Shown here: positions 29,242 through 36,955 of the stretch, piece after piece
Layout of the letters: each line of letters begins with the position of its first letter
Numbering within the stretch: position 1 is the stretch's first letter
DNA from: Opitutaceae bacterium
GTDB lineage: Bacteria; Verrucomicrobiota; Verrucomicrobiia; Opitutales; Opitutaceae
NCBI GenBank assembly: GCA_016795565.1
Contig: JAEUGW010000039.1
Span: 122,743 to 186,742 of the forward strand
Direction: 5' to 3'
Length of the DNA: 64,000 nucleotides
The notes under the pieces: model-generated
Databases searched by the model: none
What the model saw: only the letters and a program-made list of their open reading frames with translations
Told to the model about the DNA's origin: nothing
Position numbers and translations under genes: made by a program

Positions 29242-30831
29242 GTGTCGCAGAACCTGAAAAACATCAGCGTGGTCGCCATCGCGACCGTGCTGTCGCGTGT
29301 GCTGGGGCTGGTGCGGGAAATCCTGATCGCGGCGGTGTTCGGCACCAGTGCGCTGAGCTCGGCCTTTGTGTCGGCTTTCACGCTGCCGAATCTCTTCCGC
29401 CGGCTCCTGGGCGAGGGGGCGCTCACGGCGGCCTTCGTGCCGACCCTCACGCACGAGCTGGAACACCGGCAGCGCGCCGCCGCCTTCGCGCTGGTGAGCA
29501 AGGTGGCGAGCTGGCTGCTGGTGGTCACGGTGGCGCTGGTGGCGCTGGCGATCATCGTGCTCACCAATGCGGAGCCGCTGCTGCGGGCGACCGGCGGGCT
29601 GGGGATGGAGGCCGACACCATGGGGCGCCTGCTGCTGGGCGCGGATCTCGCGGTCATCCTGTTTCCCTACATGATATTTGTCTGCCTCGCGGCGGCGTTC
29701 AGCGCGGCCTGCCAGGTGCTCGGGCGCTTCACCGAGCCGGCCCTGTCGCCGGTCTGGCTGAACCTCGCCAGCATCGGCGCGCTCGGGCTCGGTGCCTGGT
29801 GGGCCTGGGGCGACCAGGCGCGGATGCACCTGCTGTGCGGCGGCGTGCTGCTCGGGGGCTTCCTGCAGATGGCCGTGCCGGCGGGCGTGCTCTGGAGCGA
29901 GGGCTGGCGGCCGCGCTTCGACCTGCGGGCCGACGAGCGGGTGCGCGAAATCACGGGCCTGATGGCGCCGACCATCATCGGTTCCGCCATCTACCTCATC
30001 AACATTTCCGTCTCCCGCTTCATCGGGCTGTCGCTCAATGACAGCGCGGCACAGGTGCTGAACCTGGCCACCCGCGTCATGGAGCTGCCGATCGGCGTGT
30101 TTGCGGCGGCGGTGGCCACGGTGGTTTTCCCGCTCATCGCCCGCCACGCGGCCAAGCAGGACTGGCCGGCGCTGGCGCTCGATTATCACAAGGGGCTGCG
30201 GCTCGTGCTGATCATCAATGTGCCGGCGGCGGTCGGGCTCGCCCTGCTGAGCGAGCCGGTCACGCGCCTCCTGTTCCAGCGGGGGGCCTTCACGGCGGCG
30301 GACACCACGCTGATGACGCCCATCCTTGCCGTGTATGCGCTCGGCCTGCCTTTCCTGTCGTTCACCACGGTGGCGTTGCGCGGCTTCTACGCGCTGAAGG
30401 ACACGGCCACGCCGGTGCGGGCGGCGGCCCTGAGCTTCGCGGTGAATCTGGGCTTGAGCCTCGTCCTGATGGAGCGGCTGTCCACGGTCGGCCTCGCCCT
30501 GGCCAGCAACCTCGCCGTGCTGGCACAGGCGTGGTTCCTGCAGACGCGCCTGACCCGCCGGATGGCCGGGCTCGGTTTTGCGCCGTTGCTGCCCAACCTG
30601 GGCAAGATTGCGACAGCCAGCGCGCTGATGGGTGCCGTGGTGTGGGGAGGAGCCAACCTGGCCGCCCGGCTGCCGCTGGCCGGCAAGGCGCAGGATGTCA
30701 TGGTCGTGGCGGGACTGATTCCTGCAGCCTGCGTCGTGTATGGCACCCTGCTGTGGGTGCTGAAAATCGAGGGACGGGAGGAGCTGGGCGCGCTGTGGGC
30801 GCGGTTCCGCCACCGGCAAGGCGGGGTGTGA
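29242..30831 (+). CDS. murJ: Lipid II flippase MurJ
   Basis: MurJ (MVF/MOP superfamily) flips lipid II across the inner membrane. The 529-residue protein has about 14 transmembrane helices and the family N-terminus SRVLGLVREILIAAVFG (~18-34), followed by TLPNLFRRLLGEGALTAAFV (~47-66), with the conserved Arg residues, and later an Arg-rich cytoplasmic region. GTG start at 29242. The TGA shares one base with the ATG of the next gene (TGATG). It complements the lipid-II synthesis genes elsewhere in the window. Confidence 0.95.
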   Translation: MSQNLKNISVVAIATVLSRVLGLVREILIAAVFGTSALSSAFVSAFTLPNLFRRLLGEGALTAAFVPTLTHELEHRQRAAAFALVSKVASWLLVVTVALVALAIIVLTNAEPLLRATGGLGMEADTMGRLLLGADLAVILFPYMIFVCLAAAFSAACQVLGRFTEPALSPVWLNLASIGALGLGAWWAWGDQARMHLLCGGVLLGGFLQMAVPAGVLWSEGWRPRFDLRADERVREITGLMAPTIIGSAIYLINISVSRFIGLSLNDSAAQVLNLATRVMELPIGVFAAAVATVVFPLIARHAAKQDWPALALDYHKGLRLVLIINVPAAVGLALLSEPVTRLLFQRGAFTAADTTLMTPILAVYALGLPFLSFTTVALRGFYALKDTATPVRAAALSFAVNLGLSLVLMERLSTVGLALASNLAVLAQAWFLQTRLTRRMAGLGFAPLLPNLGKIATASALMGAVVWGGANLAARLPLAGKAQDVMVVAGLIPAACVVYGTLLWVLKIEGREELGALWARFRHRQGGV

Positions 30832-31130
30832 TGGAAGCGCCCGTGCCAGTGACGCACAACCCCGGAGCCCGCCGCTATGAGGCGGTGGTGGACGGGCATT
30901 TGTCGGTTTGCGAATACGAGCTGGCGGACAGCCGGATGATTTTCACCCACACCGTCGTGCCCCCGGAACTGCGCGGGCGGGGCATGGCGGAAGCGCTCGT
31001 GCGGGCGGCGCTGGGCGACGCGCGTGCGGCCGGCCGTCAGGTGGTGCCCCAATGTTCCTACGTCGCCCGGTTCATCGCGCGGCACCAGGAGTTTGCGGAG
31101 CTCGTCGGACCAAGCGGCTCCGCCACCTGA
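30831..31130 (+). CDS. Small GNAT-like N-acetyltransferase
   Basis: The 99-residue protein matches the short YidJ/YjdJ-type acetyltransferase fold. ARRYEAVVDGHLSVCEYELADSRMIFTHTVVPPELRGRGMAEAL contains the acetyl-CoA-binding R-G-R-G-M-A segment (about 48-56), and PQCSYVARFIARH at the end is typical of this group. Substrate unknown. It starts on the last base of the murJ stop codon, so it is translationally coupled to it. Confidence 0.85.
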   Translation: MEAPVPVTHNPGARRYEAVVDGHLSVCEYELADSRMIFTHTVVPPELRGRGMAEALVRAALGDARAAGRQVVPQCSYVARFIARHQEFAELVGPSGSAT

Positions 31131-31175
31131 TATGCCCCATGAAATGGTCGCCGGACCCGGCAGTTTCGGGGAAAA

Positions 31176-31252
<77 letters not shown>

Positions 31253-31387
31253 ATGACTCGACGGAACGGCGAAGAAGCCCTATGCTCGGAGCCTAAGCAA
31301 GTCATTATTTCGCCCGCGGAAATTGCCTGCCGGAGAGCATTTTAACCGCGACGAAACCAGCGGGCTGGCCCATGCTGGGGGCTGACC

Positions 31388-33592
31388 ATGACCCTTGCCG
31401 AGGCCAAGAAACGGATCGCCGACCTGCGCCAGCAGGTGGCCCATCATGCCGAGCTGTATTACCGCCAGGCCAGGCCCGAGATATCCGACCGCGAATATGA
31501 CCAGCTCGAGCGGGAACTGGCGGACCTCGAGCAACAGTTCCCGCAGTTCGCCGACGCCGATTCGCAGACTCGCAAGGTCGGCGACGACCGCGTGCAGGGC
31601 TTCAAGGAAGTCGCGCACCGGCAGAAGATGCTCAGCCTCGACAACACCTACAACGAGGAGGAACTGCGCGCCTTCCACGCCCGGCTCATCAAGCTCCTCG
31701 AGACGGACGACCTGCGCTACACGGTCGAGCCGAAGATCGACGGCCTCGCCGTCAGTCTCACCTACGAGAACGGAGAATTTGTCCGCGCCGTCACCCGCGG
31801 CAAGGGGGACAAGGGCGACGACGTGACAGCCAACGTGGCCACCATCGGCATGCTGCCGCGCAGGCTCCGCGGGCCGGCGCCGCGCATCGTGGAAATCCGG
31901 GGGGAAATCTACATGACCCAGGCGGAGTTCGAGCGCCTCAACGCCGAGCGCGCCGCCGCCGGTGAGGAGCTCTACGCCAACCCGCGCAACACCGCCGCCG
32001 GCACCATCAAGCAGATCGATCCCACCGAGGTTGCGAAGCGCAAGCTGTCCATCGTCCTCTACAGCCTCGGCTACTGCGAGCCGGCGGTCGTGCGTTCCCA
32101 GACGGAGCTGCAGGAGCAGATCCGCGCCTGGGGCCTGCCGGCCGTGGAGAAATACTGGGCCGTGCGCGGCATTGACGAGGCCTGGGCCGCGATTGGGGAG
32201 CTCGACCAGCTGCGCCGGACGTTCGCCTACGGCACCGACGGCGCCGTCGTGAAGCTCAACGACGTCGAGCAGCAGCGCGCCGCCGGCGCAACGGACAAGT
32301 CGCCCCGCTGGGCCATCGCCTACAAATACAAGCCCGACAGCGCCCGCACGCGTCTCAAGGCCATCACCATCCAGGTCGGCAAGACCGGCATCCTCAGCCC
32401 GGTGGCTGAATTGGAGCCGGTGCATCTCTCGCTCAGCACCATCGCCCGCGCCACGCTGCACAACGAGGAGGAAATCCGCCGGAAGGACATTCGCATCGGC
32501 GACCTGGTGGAGATCGAGCGCGCCGGCGAGGTGATTCCCGCCGTGTTGCGCTCCTTTCCCGAGGAGCGCCCGGCCGGGGCGAGGGAGTTCGACCTATTCG
32601 CCGCGGTCGGCGGCAAGTGCCCGGTCTGCGCCGGCAGGATTGCCAGGGTCGAGGTCGATACCGGCAGCGGCGTCGGTGCCGCCTGGAAATGCCAGAACTA
32701 CGACTGCCGGGCCCAGCGCGCCGGCCGGCTCGGCTTCTTCTGCAGCCGTCGCGCCCTAGCCATCGACGGCCTCGGGGAGACGGTGGCCGCCAAGCTGGTC
32801 GAGCTGGAACTGGTGAAGGATCCGCCCGACCTCTACGACGTGACGCTGGAAACCCTCGCGACGCTCAATCTCGGCACGACCGAGGAACCGCGCGTGTTCG
32901 GCGAAAAGAACGCGACCAAGCTGGTCGCGGCGCGCGAGGCGGCCCGGGCGCTTCCGCTCGAAAAGTGGCTTTATGCGCTGAGCGTGCCGGACGTCGGCGA
33001 GAGCACGGCCCGGGAACTCGGGCGCCGGCACCGGACTTTCGCCGAACTCGCGGACTCGGCGCTGCTCAAGGCCGTGTTGGAGAAGGCAGCGCTTGAGGAG
33101 GAGCGCGAACGCGACGGCCCGGCTTCAAAGAAAAATCCGCCCAAGGACGAGGCGGAAAAGGAACGGCGCAAGACGCGTCGCGTCGCGATCGACGGCGAAC
33201 TCAAGGCGCTGGGCAGTGGCATCCTGCTGGGCGTGCCCTCGGACATCGGGCCGGCGGTCGCGGCCAGCACGCTGGAGTTTTTTGCGAGCGCACCCGGAAA
33301 GCGCCTCTTGGCCAAGCTGGCCAGGTTGGGCATTGACCCGCAGGGCACGGTGCAGGCGGCGGGCGTGTTCACGGGCAAGACCTTCGTCCTGACCGGCACG
33401 CTGCCGACGTTGAAGCGCGAGGAGGCCGAGCAGAAAATCCTCGCGGCCGGCGGCAAGGTCAGCGGGAGCGTCAGCAAGAAGACCAGCTATGTGTTGGCGG
33501 GCGCGGAGGCCGGTTCCAAGCTGGAGAAGGCGCGGGAGCTCGGCGTGTCCGTGATTGAAGAGGCGGAGTTTTTGCGGATGGCGGGCGGGTAA
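31388..33592 (+). CDS. ligA: NAD-dependent DNA ligase
   Basis: LigA seals nicks using NAD and is essential for replication. The 734-residue protein has the N-terminal Ia domain, adenylation Lys116 in EPKIDGLAVSL, and DNA ligase motifs including GDKGDDVTANV and YKY. A four-Cys zinc finger follows (CPVCAG ... CQNYDCRAQR), then helix-hairpin-helix repeats and a C-terminal BRCT domain (GKTFVLTGTLP ... SYVLAGAEAGSKLEKA). A Lys/Glu-rich stretch (about 565-600) in the HhH region makes it longer than the usual ~670 residues. Its start lies 135 nt from the tRNA, in the opposite direction. Confidence 0.97.
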   Translation: MTLAEAKKRIADLRQQVAHHAELYYRQARPEISDREYDQLERELADLEQQFPQFADADSQTRKVGDDRVQGFKEVAHRQKMLSLDNTYNEEELRAFHARLIKLLETDDLRYTVEPKIDGLAVSLTYENGEFVRAVTRGKGDKGDDVTANVATIGMLPRRLRGPAPRIVEIRGEIYMTQAEFERLNAERAAAGEELYANPRNTAAGTIKQIDPTEVAKRKLSIVLYSLGYCEPAVVRSQTELQEQIRAWGLPAVEKYWAVRGIDEAWAAIGELDQLRRTFAYGTDGAVVKLNDVEQQRAAGATDKSPRWAIAYKYKPDSARTRLKAITIQVGKTGILSPVAELEPVHLSLSTIARATLHNEEEIRRKDIRIGDLVEIERAGEVIPAVLRSFPEERPAGAREFDLFAAVGGKCPVCAGRIARVEVDTGSGVGAAWKCQNYDCRAQRAGRLGFFCSRRALAIDGLGETVAAKLVELELVKDPPDLYDVTLETLATLNLGTTEEPRVFGEKNATKLVAAREAARALPLEKWLYALSVPDVGESTARELGRRHRTFAELADSALLKAVLEKAALEEERERDGPASKKNPPKDEAEKERRKTRRVAIDGELKALGSGILLGVPSDIGPAVAASTLEFFASAPGKRLLAKLARLGIDPQGTVQAAGVFTGKTFVLTGTLPTLKREEAEQKILAAGGKVSGSVSKKTSYVLAGAEAGSKLEKARELGVSVIEEAEFLRMAGG

Positions 33593-33600
33593 GGGCCGCC

Positions 33601-34053
33601 TCAGGGCGTGAGGGGCGGCTTGAGCTTGGGCATGCCGTTGTCCACCGACAACGCCCCGCTTCCGCTGATCGCGAAGATGGCGAGCAGGAAGAACACCAGG
33701 GCGGAGAACTCCAGGGACTGGCCGCCGCTCATGAGCCCTTCGTTGCGGTGGATGAACAGGGCCCCGGCCAGGATGGGGAGCTGCACCCATGCGGCGATGC
33801 GCGTCAGCAGGCCGATGGCGAGCATCAGCCCGCCCACGAGGTGGGCCAGCGAGATGTAGTGGAGCACGCCGACCGTGACGAGCCAGGGGAAATCCATCCG
33901 CTTGAGCAGGTCGAGGATGAACTCGGCCCGGGTGTTGGTGATGATGAACACGCCGCGAATGAACAGGCCCAGACCGAGGTAGATACGGACGCAATCGAGC
34001 CAAACCTTGGGATGGGCTTCCGCCCAGTCGATGAACTGACGCAGCTTTTCCAT
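33601..34053 (-). CDS. DoxX-like small membrane protein
   Basis: This 150-residue protein has four hydrophobic helices and the DoxX-type features (RIYLGLGLFIRGVFI, LVGGLMLAIGLLTRIAAWVQLPILAGAL). DoxX/DoxD-like proteins are often linked with redox stress, but function here is unknown. The C-terminus is short and proline-rich. ATG 34053 (MEKLRQFIDWAEAH) was chosen because upstream in-frame sequence is repeat-like. It is convergent with ligA, 8 nt apart. Confidence 0.8.
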   Translation of the reverse strand: MEKLRQFIDWAEAHPKVWLDCVRIYLGLGLFIRGVFIITNTRAEFILDLLKRMDFPWLVTVGVLHYISLAHLVGGLMLAIGLLTRIAAWVQLPILAGALFIHRNEGLMSGGQSLEFSALVFFLLAIFAISGSGALSVDNGMPKLKPPLTP

Positions 34054-34225
34054 GGGGTATTCCTTGGGTAAAGTCGGCAGGCGTGATGTCCGCCGGTTGG
34101 CTGCAGGATACGCAACCCCGTGCCCGGGTCGATGCTGAAAAACCTGGAAACTCCGCACACCCCGGCGCGACGCCAGCCTATAGCGCGAGGCTCAATATGA
34201 CCAAAACATCCCTTTGCTTTTGGTT

Positions 34226-34300
34226 TGTCGCTACGAGGAGCGAAGCGACGAAGCAATCCAGCTGGATCGCCACGGCCCGCTTTGCGGGCCTCGCGATGAC
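34226..34300. repeat. GATCCAGCTGGATTGC-family palindrome
   Basis: The region 34248-34278 repeats about 31 nt of the inner core of the nested element at 15695-15772 in reverse orientation. Arms rich in GCGAGG and CCTCGCGATGAC flank it. This belongs to a repeat type widespread among bacterial genomes in general form; exact sequence is lineage-specific. Confidence 0.7.
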
Positions 34301-34347
34301 CAAGGCCTAAAAGCTACGGGCGTTTGGTGTAAAACTAGCGTGGCTTT

Positions 34348-34484
34348 GAGCCTATCCGAATAACGGCCTGTCCTGTAGCGGCGGTCTATGACCGCCGAAC
34401 GATCACCACACCACGCTCGACGGCGGTCACAGACCGCCGCTACAGAAAACCAGGCTGTCGGGAATAGGTTATTCAGATAGGCTC
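34348..34484. repeat. Nested repeat containing the 85-nt duplicated element
   Basis: Outer arms 34348-34364 and 34468-34484 pair with one mismatch (GAGCCTATC...). Inside lies a CTGTAGCGGCGGTC palindrome. Bases 34368-34452 are identical, in reverse orientation, to 59488-59572, and similarity continues for another 17 nt (two mismatches). The element ends where the hypothetical gene at 34485 stops, so its RNA could form the 3' hairpin. The region 34054-34484 has no gene and contains only repeats. Confidence 0.9.
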
Positions 34485-35069
34485 TCAATACCCCTGCCGC
34501 TGGAGCTGGGCTTGCAGCTCGCGCTGGAAGGCCTGCACGTCGGCGGGGCTGGGCTGGTAGCCCTTTTGCGCGGTCTCAAGGGCGAGACGCCCCATCTGAT
34601 CCAGCGCCCACTTGCCGGTGACACCATCGCTGAAGGTGACATTGCCACTGGCCATGAAGCCGGGGCGGACCAGGCGGTCCAAGTCGAGGGAGAAGCGGCC
34701 GGTGCCGGGCGCACCGGGCATCTCACCTGATTCCTCGGGCAGGTCATCCAGCGGCAAGTCGTCCTCGTCCATGTCTTCCGGGGCCAGGCCGACTTTCTCC
34801 TTCAACTTGCCGACCAGTCCCTTCTTCCCGGGCGTGCGGGCTGAGGGCACCCCGTCCACTGGCGGCGGAGCCTTGCTGACGTCGGAGGCATCGACCTTGG
34901 GGGCCGGGTCCTTGAGCTCGAGGTTCAGGTCGTCCACGAGGAAGCGGACGTCACGATAGGTCATCGAAATCCTGAATTGCTCGGTGAGCTTTTGCTGGAC
35001 GGTGGAGAGGTTGTCCCCGGCGGCGACCCAGGCGGCGACCGTCTGCTTTTGTTCGGGAGTGAGCTGCAT
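34485..35069 (-). CDS. Conserved hypothetical protein (194 aa)
   Basis: The N-terminus (MQLTPEQKQTVAAWVAAGDNLSTVQQ through LVDDLNLEL, residues 1-52) is helical and resembles a small DNA- or protein-binding bundle. A disordered acidic middle (EDMDEDDLPLDDLPEESGE) is followed by a compact C-terminal region with GKWALDQMGRLALETAQKGYQP. No signal peptide or membrane helix is present. I do not recognise a family. The C-terminal segment is Gln-rich. It lies downstream of dnaA, so it may be co-transcribed. Confidence 0.6.
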   Translation of the reverse strand: MQLTPEQKQTVAAWVAAGDNLSTVQQKLTEQFRISMTYRDVRFLVDDLNLELKDPAPKVDASDVSKAPPPVDGVPSARTPGKKGLVGKLKEKVGLAPEDMDEDDLPLDDLPEESGEMPGAPGTGRFSLDLDRLVRPGFMASGNVTFSDGVTGKWALDQMGRLALETAQKGYQPSPADVQAFQRELQAQLQRQGY

Positions 35070-35072
35070 GGC

Positions 35073-35160
35073 AGGGTGGGAAGGTGAAAGTTGACTGTGG
35101 AAGGCCCCAAGACCGTTAACGGCAACGCCGCTACTTTCAACTTATCCCTTCCAATCTTCA
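35073..35160. repeat. Imperfect palindrome between dnaA and the conserved hypothetical gene
   Basis: The 113-nt gap contains a left tract GGAAGGTGAAAGTTGA and a right tract TTTCAACTTATCCCTTCC that are largely complementary, around a GTTAACGGCAACGCCG centre. It looks like another dispersed repeat or a weak terminator after dnaA. Confidence 0.5.
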
Positions 35161-35182
35161 ACCGCGATGGGGCGCGGCCCCA

Positions 35183-36556
35183 TCACTTCGCCAGCTGCGT
35201 CTTCAGGAAGTCCACGCTGCCGCGGACGGAGTCGTCCTGCTCCATCATGTTCTCGACGGTCTTGACGGCGTGGATGACGGTGCCGTGATCGCGGCCGCCG
35301 AAGGCCTCGCCAATCTCCTGGAGGGAGTGGCGGGTGAGCTGGCGGCTGAGATACATGGCGATCTGGCGGGGAAAGGCGATGGCGTTGGGGCGGCGCTTGC
35401 TCGTCATGTCCGAGTGGCGGATCTGGTAGTGATCGGCGACGCGCTTCTGGATGCCCTCGATGTTCAGGCGGTTCTGGGCCTCCTCCATCAGCACGTCCTT
35501 GAGCAGGTGCTCGGCGGTGGGGAGGTCGAGCGTCTTGCCGGTGAGGGCGGCGTAGCTGGAGATCTTGATCAGGGCACCCTCGAGGCGGCGGATGTTCTTC
35601 GAGATGTGCTGCGCCATGAACTCGATCACGGGCATGGGCAGGTCAATCTTGAGCGAGGCGGCCTTGGTCTTGAGGATGGCGACGCGGGTCTCGAAGTCGG
35701 GCGAGGAAATGTCGGCGGACAGGCCCCACTGGAAGCGGGAGACCAGGCGGGCTTCCAGCGTGGCGATCTCGGCGACGGGGCGGTCGCTGGAGATGATGAT
35801 CTGCTTCTGGGATTCGAAGAGGTCGTTGAAGGTGTGGAAGAACTCCTCCTGGATGCGCTCCTTGCCGGCGAGGAATTGCACGTCATCCACCAGCAGGACG
35901 TCCACGCTGCGGTAGCGCTGGCGGAACTTGGTCAGGGCGTTCTCCTGGATGGCGTGGATATACTCGTTGGTGAACTTCTCGGTGGAAAGGTAGGCGACCT
36001 TGGCCTCGGGGTTGCGCTGGAGGATGCTGTGCCCGATGGCGTGCATCAGGTGGGTCTTGCCCAAACCGGTGGCGCCGTGGAGGAAGAGGGGGTTGTAGGC
36101 CTGCGCGGGCGCCTGCGCGACGGCCAGGGCGGCGGCGTGGGCGAGCTGGTTGTTCTGGCCGACCACGAAATTCTCGAAGGTGTTGCGCGGATTGAGCGCG
36201 CTGGCGGCCATGCGCTCGTCGTAGCGCAGCGGACGCTTGGCGGCGGTGCGGCCCTTGGCCTCCGGGGCAGGCACCCGGGCGGGCGCGGCGCCGTTGCCGT
36301 GTCCCGTCTTCTTGAGGCTGACATGCACCATGCGACCGGCAGCCAGCCGCAGGCGCTGCGAGATCAGGTCGAGGTAATTGTCGTGAATCCAGATGGCGGC
36401 GAAATCATTCGGCACGCCGAGGGTGACGGAGTCTTCCGTGGTCTCCGTGCAGCTGATGGGCTCGAACCACATCGCGAACACATCCTCGGGGAACAGCCCC
36501 TTGAGGTCGCATTTGACGGATTCCCAGAGACTGGTCTGGAGCACGGAGTGGGGCAT
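35183..36556 (-). CDS. dnaA: Chromosomal replication initiator DnaA
   Basis: DnaA opens oriC. The 457-residue protein has domain I (SLWESVKCDLKGLFPEDVFAMWFEPI), a variable domain II, and an AAA+ domain III with Walker A GATGLGKT (161-168) and Walker B LLVDDVQF (~221-228). Domain IV has the DNA-binding signature GEAFGGRDHGTVIHAVKTV near the C-terminus. The start MPHSVLQTSLWESVK at 36556 is the family form. The neighbours are ispG upstream and a conserved hypothetical downstream; dnaN is not adjacent, unlike in many genomes. Confidence 0.97.
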   Translation of the reverse strand: MPHSVLQTSLWESVKCDLKGLFPEDVFAMWFEPISCTETTEDSVTLGVPNDFAAIWIHDNYLDLISQRLRLAAGRMVHVSLKKTGHGNGAAPARVPAPEAKGRTAAKRPLRYDERMAASALNPRNTFENFVVGQNNQLAHAAALAVAQAPAQAYNPLFLHGATGLGKTHLMHAIGHSILQRNPEAKVAYLSTEKFTNEYIHAIQENALTKFRQRYRSVDVLLVDDVQFLAGKERIQEEFFHTFNDLFESQKQIIISSDRPVAEIATLEARLVSRFQWGLSADISSPDFETRVAILKTKAASLKIDLPMPVIEFMAQHISKNIRRLEGALIKISSYAALTGKTLDLPTAEHLLKDVLMEEAQNRLNIEGIQKRVADHYQIRHSDMTSKRRPNAIAFPRQIAMYLSRQLTRHSLQEIGEAFGGRDHGTVIHAVKTVENMMEQDDSVRGSVDFLKTQLAK

Positions 36557-36955
36557 GACAGGGCGGTAAAGGGACAGGTTTGGTAACGCCTCAGCAACTG
36601 CATTCGCCGAAAACCCCGCGTGCCTGTCGTGCGCCAGCTACTCGGAAGGGAAAAGGGGAGGTCGGGCCATCCTTTGGCCGCCACAGATGAACTGCGGGAC
36701 AAAGTGATTGGCGGCCGGGATTCAGGGAGCCCTGGTCGAGTGCGTGCACGAGGTGCGCTACGGAGTTGGCAAAGAACGATCGCTAAGGAGGTCAGTTAAA
36801 AATTACTTTGCGAGTAACGGGAAACAAAAAATGCCTTTCAAGGGCATATTTCCGACATCTTGTTCACACCAAGCCGGCGGATAACTTTTGCCATTTTGAT
36901 GTTGCGAAAAAACGTCCTGCCCTCGGCTGCGATTTTCCCTCTGAGTGACCGTTTT
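36557..36955. other. dnaA upstream region, no gene seen
   Basis: This 399-nt gap between ispG and dnaA has no convincing ORF. It contains an AT-rich patch around 36796-36860 and a 17-nt imperfect palindrome at 36831-36847. On the dnaA strand it has TGTGAACAA, one mismatch from a DnaA box (36859-36867). It should hold the dnaA promoter. It is a possible but weak oriC candidate: no cluster of consensus boxes is visible. Confidence 0.5.

Noticed and set aside
33085..33190. Lys/Glu-rich tract in ligA as another palindromic insertion
   Set aside because: No inverted repeat in the DNA and no match to the repeat families; more likely ordinary low-complexity coding sequence.
36831..36847. 17-nt palindrome as a terminator
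   Set aside because: The stem is short with a wobble and no T-run on the relevant strand.
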